From positions 18,211-26,443 of the forward strand of contig NZ_RCMC01000239.1 of NCBI RefSeq assembly GCF_011319475.1: DNA of 8,233 bases. The letters run 5' to 3'. The notes below the pieces were generated by a model that was not told where the DNA came from, ran no database searches, and was given only the letters and a program-made list of their open reading frames with translations. A program made the position numbers and the translations under genes. This document shows, piece after piece, positions 7,254 to 8,233 of the stretch (position 1 is the first letter of the stretch; the number at the start of each line of letters is the position of its first letter). The DNA comes from Candidatus Nitrosotalea sp. FS (GTDB lineage Archaea > Thermoproteota > Nitrososphaeria > Nitrososphaerales > Nitrosopumilaceae).

Positions 7254-7265
7254 AACATAAATGTT
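7254..7265 (-). promoter_or_regulatory. TATA-like element of rps15, inside a 12-bp palindrome
   Basis: The palindrome AACAT-AA-ATGTT includes, on the minus strand, TTTATG centred about 26-27 nt from the GTG of rps15. This is the expected TATA position for a leaderless start. A second AT-rich element (TTAAAAAACA, 7251-7242) is too close to the start for that role. The palindromic symmetry may be chance. Confidence 0.4.
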
Positions 7266-7275
7266 ACTTGACTTC

Positions 7276-7289
7276 TCGACAAGTGTCGA
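7276..7289. promoter_or_regulatory. Perfect inverted repeat TCGACA-AG-TGTCGA, candidate operator
   Basis: Two 6-bp arms separated by 2 bp lie between the divergent rps15 and 7340 genes. The centre is about 22 nt upstream of the TATA box that serves the plus-strand gene and upstream of the rps15 TATA-like element on the other strand. In archaea, a site just upstream of the BRE/TATA is the usual place for an activator, while a site over the TATA would repress. A dimeric helix-turn-helix regulator could bind. The regulator is not in this window and no second copy was seen near the 7735 promoter. Confidence 0.4.
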
Positions 7290-7300
7290 TTACATAAAAG

Positions 7301-7309
7301 TTAAATATC
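7301..7309 (+). promoter_or_regulatory. TATA box of the small membrane-protein gene at 7340
   Basis: TTAAATATC, preceded by an A-rich BRE-like AAAAG, is centred about 26 nt before position 7331. This would give a 5' leader of roughly 9 nt ahead of the ATG at 7340. An AGGT at 7329-7332 could act as a weak Shine-Dalgarno sequence only if transcription starts slightly further upstream. Confidence 0.55.
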
Positions 7310-7339
7310 TACGAAATCGAATCTCAATTAGGTATTCAT

Positions 7340-7639
7340 ATGAAAACACCAATAATTGTTGGAACTGCACTGTTGGCTGTATTTGTAGCCTCTACATTTG
7401 CACCATTCGCTGCAGCACAATACACACCAGGTGGTGGTCTTGGGCTCGAACAGGAATTGGCATTAGCAAAAGCCAAAGTACAGGCAGTACAAAATAATCC
7501 GCATGCAGGTTCGGGTACTCCATATATTGATGCAAACGGTGTAGTCGGTGCATCAGTAATCTCAGGTGGAATATTCGGTGGAATCTTCATTGCCTTTGTC
7601 GTAAGAGCAAAGCAAGCGGAAAAAGCAAAGAGAGCTTAG
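7340..7639 (+). CDS. Small exported membrane protein, candidate AMO accessory subunit (AmoY/AmoZ type)
   Basis: A 99-residue protein. A signal peptide (K2, hydrophobic 5-25, AAA-Q at 24-27) suggests cleavage after A26. There follows a Gly-rich stretch (PGGGLGLEQE, 30-39), a charged helix with repeated Ala-Lys (about 40-52), the loop NPHAGSGTPYIDANG (53-67) and one membrane helix (about 68-88, rich in Gly/Ile/Phe). The tail RAKQAEKAKRA is strongly basic, so the mature N-terminus should be outside and the tail inside. A strong TATA box, C-ending codons and a downstream T-rich terminator suggest high expression. It is paired with a second small membrane-protein gene 95 nt downstream. Such a pair of small conserved proteins in ammonia-oxidising archaea recalls AmoY and AmoZ, found in the archaeal ammonia monooxygenase complex. 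I cannot say which is which, and no amoABC gene is visible to confirm it. Membrane location is well supported; the AMO link is inference. Confidence 0.75.
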   Translation: MKTPIIVGTALLAVFVASTFAPFAAAQYTPGGGLGLEQELALAKAKVQAVQNNPHAGSGTPYIDANGVVGASVISGGIFGGIFIAFVVRAKQAEKAKRA

Positions 7640-7640
7640 T

Positions 7641-7674
7641 TCTTCTCTTTTTCTTATTTTATTAATCTCCTTTT
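7641..7674 (+). terminator. T-rich archaeal terminator after the 7340 gene
   Basis: Immediately after the TAG at 7637-7639 the coding strand carries several oligo-T runs (TTTTT at 7648-7652, TTTT at 7657-7660 and 7671-7674). No hairpin precedes them. Archaeal RNA polymerase terminates at such runs. The separate TATA box for the next gene fits termination here. Confidence 0.5.
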
Positions 7675-7703
7675 AGATCTCTATTTTTCATCTATCACAG
7701 AAA

Positions 7704-7712
7704 TGTATATAT
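7704..7712 (+). promoter_or_regulatory. TATA box of the small membrane-protein gene at 7735
   Basis: TGTATATAT is centred about 26-27 nt before the ATG at 7735-7737, which is the spacing for a leaderless transcript. It selects this ATG over the in-frame TTG at 7723, which would lie upstream of the expected transcription start. Confidence 0.65.
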
Positions 7713-7734
7713 CGCACCTAAATTGTTTGGAATT

Positions 7735-8004
7735 ATGATGAGCACGATATTCACTATGCTCGTAGGTATGCTGTCAAACTTTGCAGGTCAAATAGGTCCA
7801 AACTATGACCCGCTATTCTATGATGTGATGGTCTACATCTTTGCAACCATCATGTTCACAGTATTCCTTCTCGGAGTAATTGCATTCTGGCTCAGAGTGC
7901 ACGGTCTTGGTGGCGACACAAGAGAAAGATGGGTCGCAGAACTCAACAAGCACTTTGAAAGAGAAGGCATTGGTCTGATACCAGACAACGGTAAATACTG
8001 GTAA
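7735..8004 (+). CDS. Small integral membrane protein, candidate AMO accessory subunit (AmoY/AmoZ type)
   Basis: An 89-residue protein from the ATG at 7735, chosen because it lies about 26 nt after a strong TATA box. Residues 1-22 are moderately hydrophobic and may lie in or on the membrane. Residues 31-53 form one clear membrane helix. The rest (RVHGLGGDTRERWVAELNKHFEREGIG, 54-80) is a polar helix, and the end GLIPDNGKYW is aromatic and compact. No cleavable signal peptide or enzymatic motif is seen. Codons ending in C (TTC, ATC, AAC, TAC) are frequent, unlike in the minus-strand genes, suggesting strong expression. It follows the exported 99-residue protein by 95 nt with its own promoter and terminator. 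I suspect it is one of the two accessory ammonia monooxygenase subunits AmoY/AmoZ, partner of the 7340 product. That is memory-based inference; the sequence itself shows only a small, highly expressed membrane protein. Confidence 0.75.
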   Translation: MMSTIFTMLVGMLSNFAGQIGPNYDPLFYDVMVYIFATIMFTVFLLGVIAFWLRVHGLGGDTRERWVAELNKHFEREGIGLIPDNGKYW

Positions 8005-8012
8005 ACACCAAA

Positions 8013-8029
8013 TCTTTTTCCTTATTTTT
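8013..8029 (+). terminator. T-rich archaeal terminator after the 7735 gene
   Basis: Two TTTTT runs (8015-8019 and 8025-8029) follow the TAA at 8002-8004 without a hairpin. The next gene is convergent, so termination is expected in this 101-nt gap. Confidence 0.5.
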
Positions 8030-8105
8030 AATTTCATTCTCCAGTGAATACTTTAAAGTAATTTTCGTGTGTGATTTTTCTAGATTTCTAAGGCGTTTTC
8101 AATCT

Positions 8106-8233
8106 CTAGCTTTTGGGAGGAGGAGTAAATGTAGGTGCTCCTGCATTCTTTGTGGCAAATTCTGCTCTGTAATGAGTTCCATCTTGTACTAGGGTGTGGA
8201 TAAATTCAGTTGTTTCTGCCCCATTTGCATAGA
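8106..8233 (-). CDS. 3' end of an unrecognised protein-coding gene, cut by window edge
   Basis: On the minus strand a frame is open from the window edge to TAG at 8108-8106, giving 41 C-terminal residues. They include ETTEFIHTLVQDG, HYRAEFATKNAG and a proline-rich end (APTFTPPPKS). No membrane helix or motif is visible in this fragment. The gene converges on the small membrane-protein genes with 101 nt between stops. The frame is short, so coding is inferred from its unbroken run to the edge, a plausible composition and a clean T-rich gap beyond the stop. I do not recognise the family. A C-terminal PPPKS tail would suit an extracytoplasmic or flexible end but proves nothing. Confidence 0.55.
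   Translation of the reverse strand, partial: YANGAETTEFIHTLVQDGTHYRAEFATKNAGAPTFTPPPKS

Noticed and set aside
7336..7590. Minus-strand frame of 84 codons opposite the 7340 gene
   Set aside because: It is rich in Pro, Ala and Asn from the complementary codons of a Gly/Ala-rich coding strand. The plus frame has a signal peptide, TATA box and terminator.
7723..7734. TTG at 7723 as the start of the second small membrane protein
   Set aside because: It is only about 14 nt from the TATA box centre, so it would lie upstream of the expected transcription start. ATG at 7735 fits the leaderless spacing.
1..8233. CRISPR arrays, insertion sequences, integrase or attachment sites
   Set aside because: I found no regularly spaced repeats, transposase-like frames, terminal inverted repeats or direct target duplications. 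The content is ordinary chromosomal.

Overview
The window looks like part of a genome of an ammonia-oxidising archaeon of the phylum Nitrososphaerota (Thaumarchaeota), most likely the Nitrosopumilales lineage. The evidence is: archaeal-type ribosomal proteins (uS15 with an archaeal N-terminal extension, and eS1/S3Ae); a Pcc1-type KEOPS subunit; an archaeal exosome-associated RNA-binding protein; a geranylgeranyl-reductase-family flavoenzyme of the kind that saturates archaeal isoprenoids; AT-rich DNA; and archaeal TATA boxes about 26-28 nt upstream of start codons, which implies leaderless mRNAs. No ammonia monooxygenase catalytic gene is inside the window, so the lineage call is inference.

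Layout. Minus strand, in direction of transcription: (i) 7232 to 3898 is a compact information-processing cluster, rps15 - DHH/RecJ-like phosphoesterase - pcc1 - serS. Its genes are joined by TAATG and TGATG stop/start overlaps and one 38-nt overlap. It is followed after 43 nt, with its own TATA box, by rps3ae (3854-3240) and then a small exosome-type RNA-binding protein (3206-2784). (ii) 2783-2597 is intergenic and contains a GC-rich 70-nt island that resembles a C/D-box sRNA with its own TATA box and a terminal GGG/CCC pairing. (iii) 2596-1143 is a geranylgeranyl reductase family gene broken by one frameshift near 1808-1815. (iv) 1106-291 is a MoxR-like AAA+ ATPase, coupled by TAATG to a gene that leaves the window at base 1 and is probably its von Willebrand factor A partner.

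Plus strand: divergent from rps15, two small, apparently highly expressed membrane-protein genes lie at 7340-7639 (signal peptide plus C-terminal membrane helix) and 7735-8004 (one clear membrane helix and a conserved-looking polar tail). Each has its own strong TATA box, C-ending codons and a T-rich terminator. I suspect they are the archaeal ammonia monooxygenase subunits AmoY and AmoZ, but I cannot prove this without a database search. A perfect inverted repeat (TCGACA-AG-TGTCGA) lies just upstream of the first promoter. The last 128 bases hold the 3' end of an unrecognised minus-strand gene convergent with this pair.

The main points of interest are the probable AMO accessory pair with its putative operator, the sRNA candidate, and the frameshift in an otherwise intact lipid-reductase gene. 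The remaining genes are ordinary archaeal housekeeping genes.
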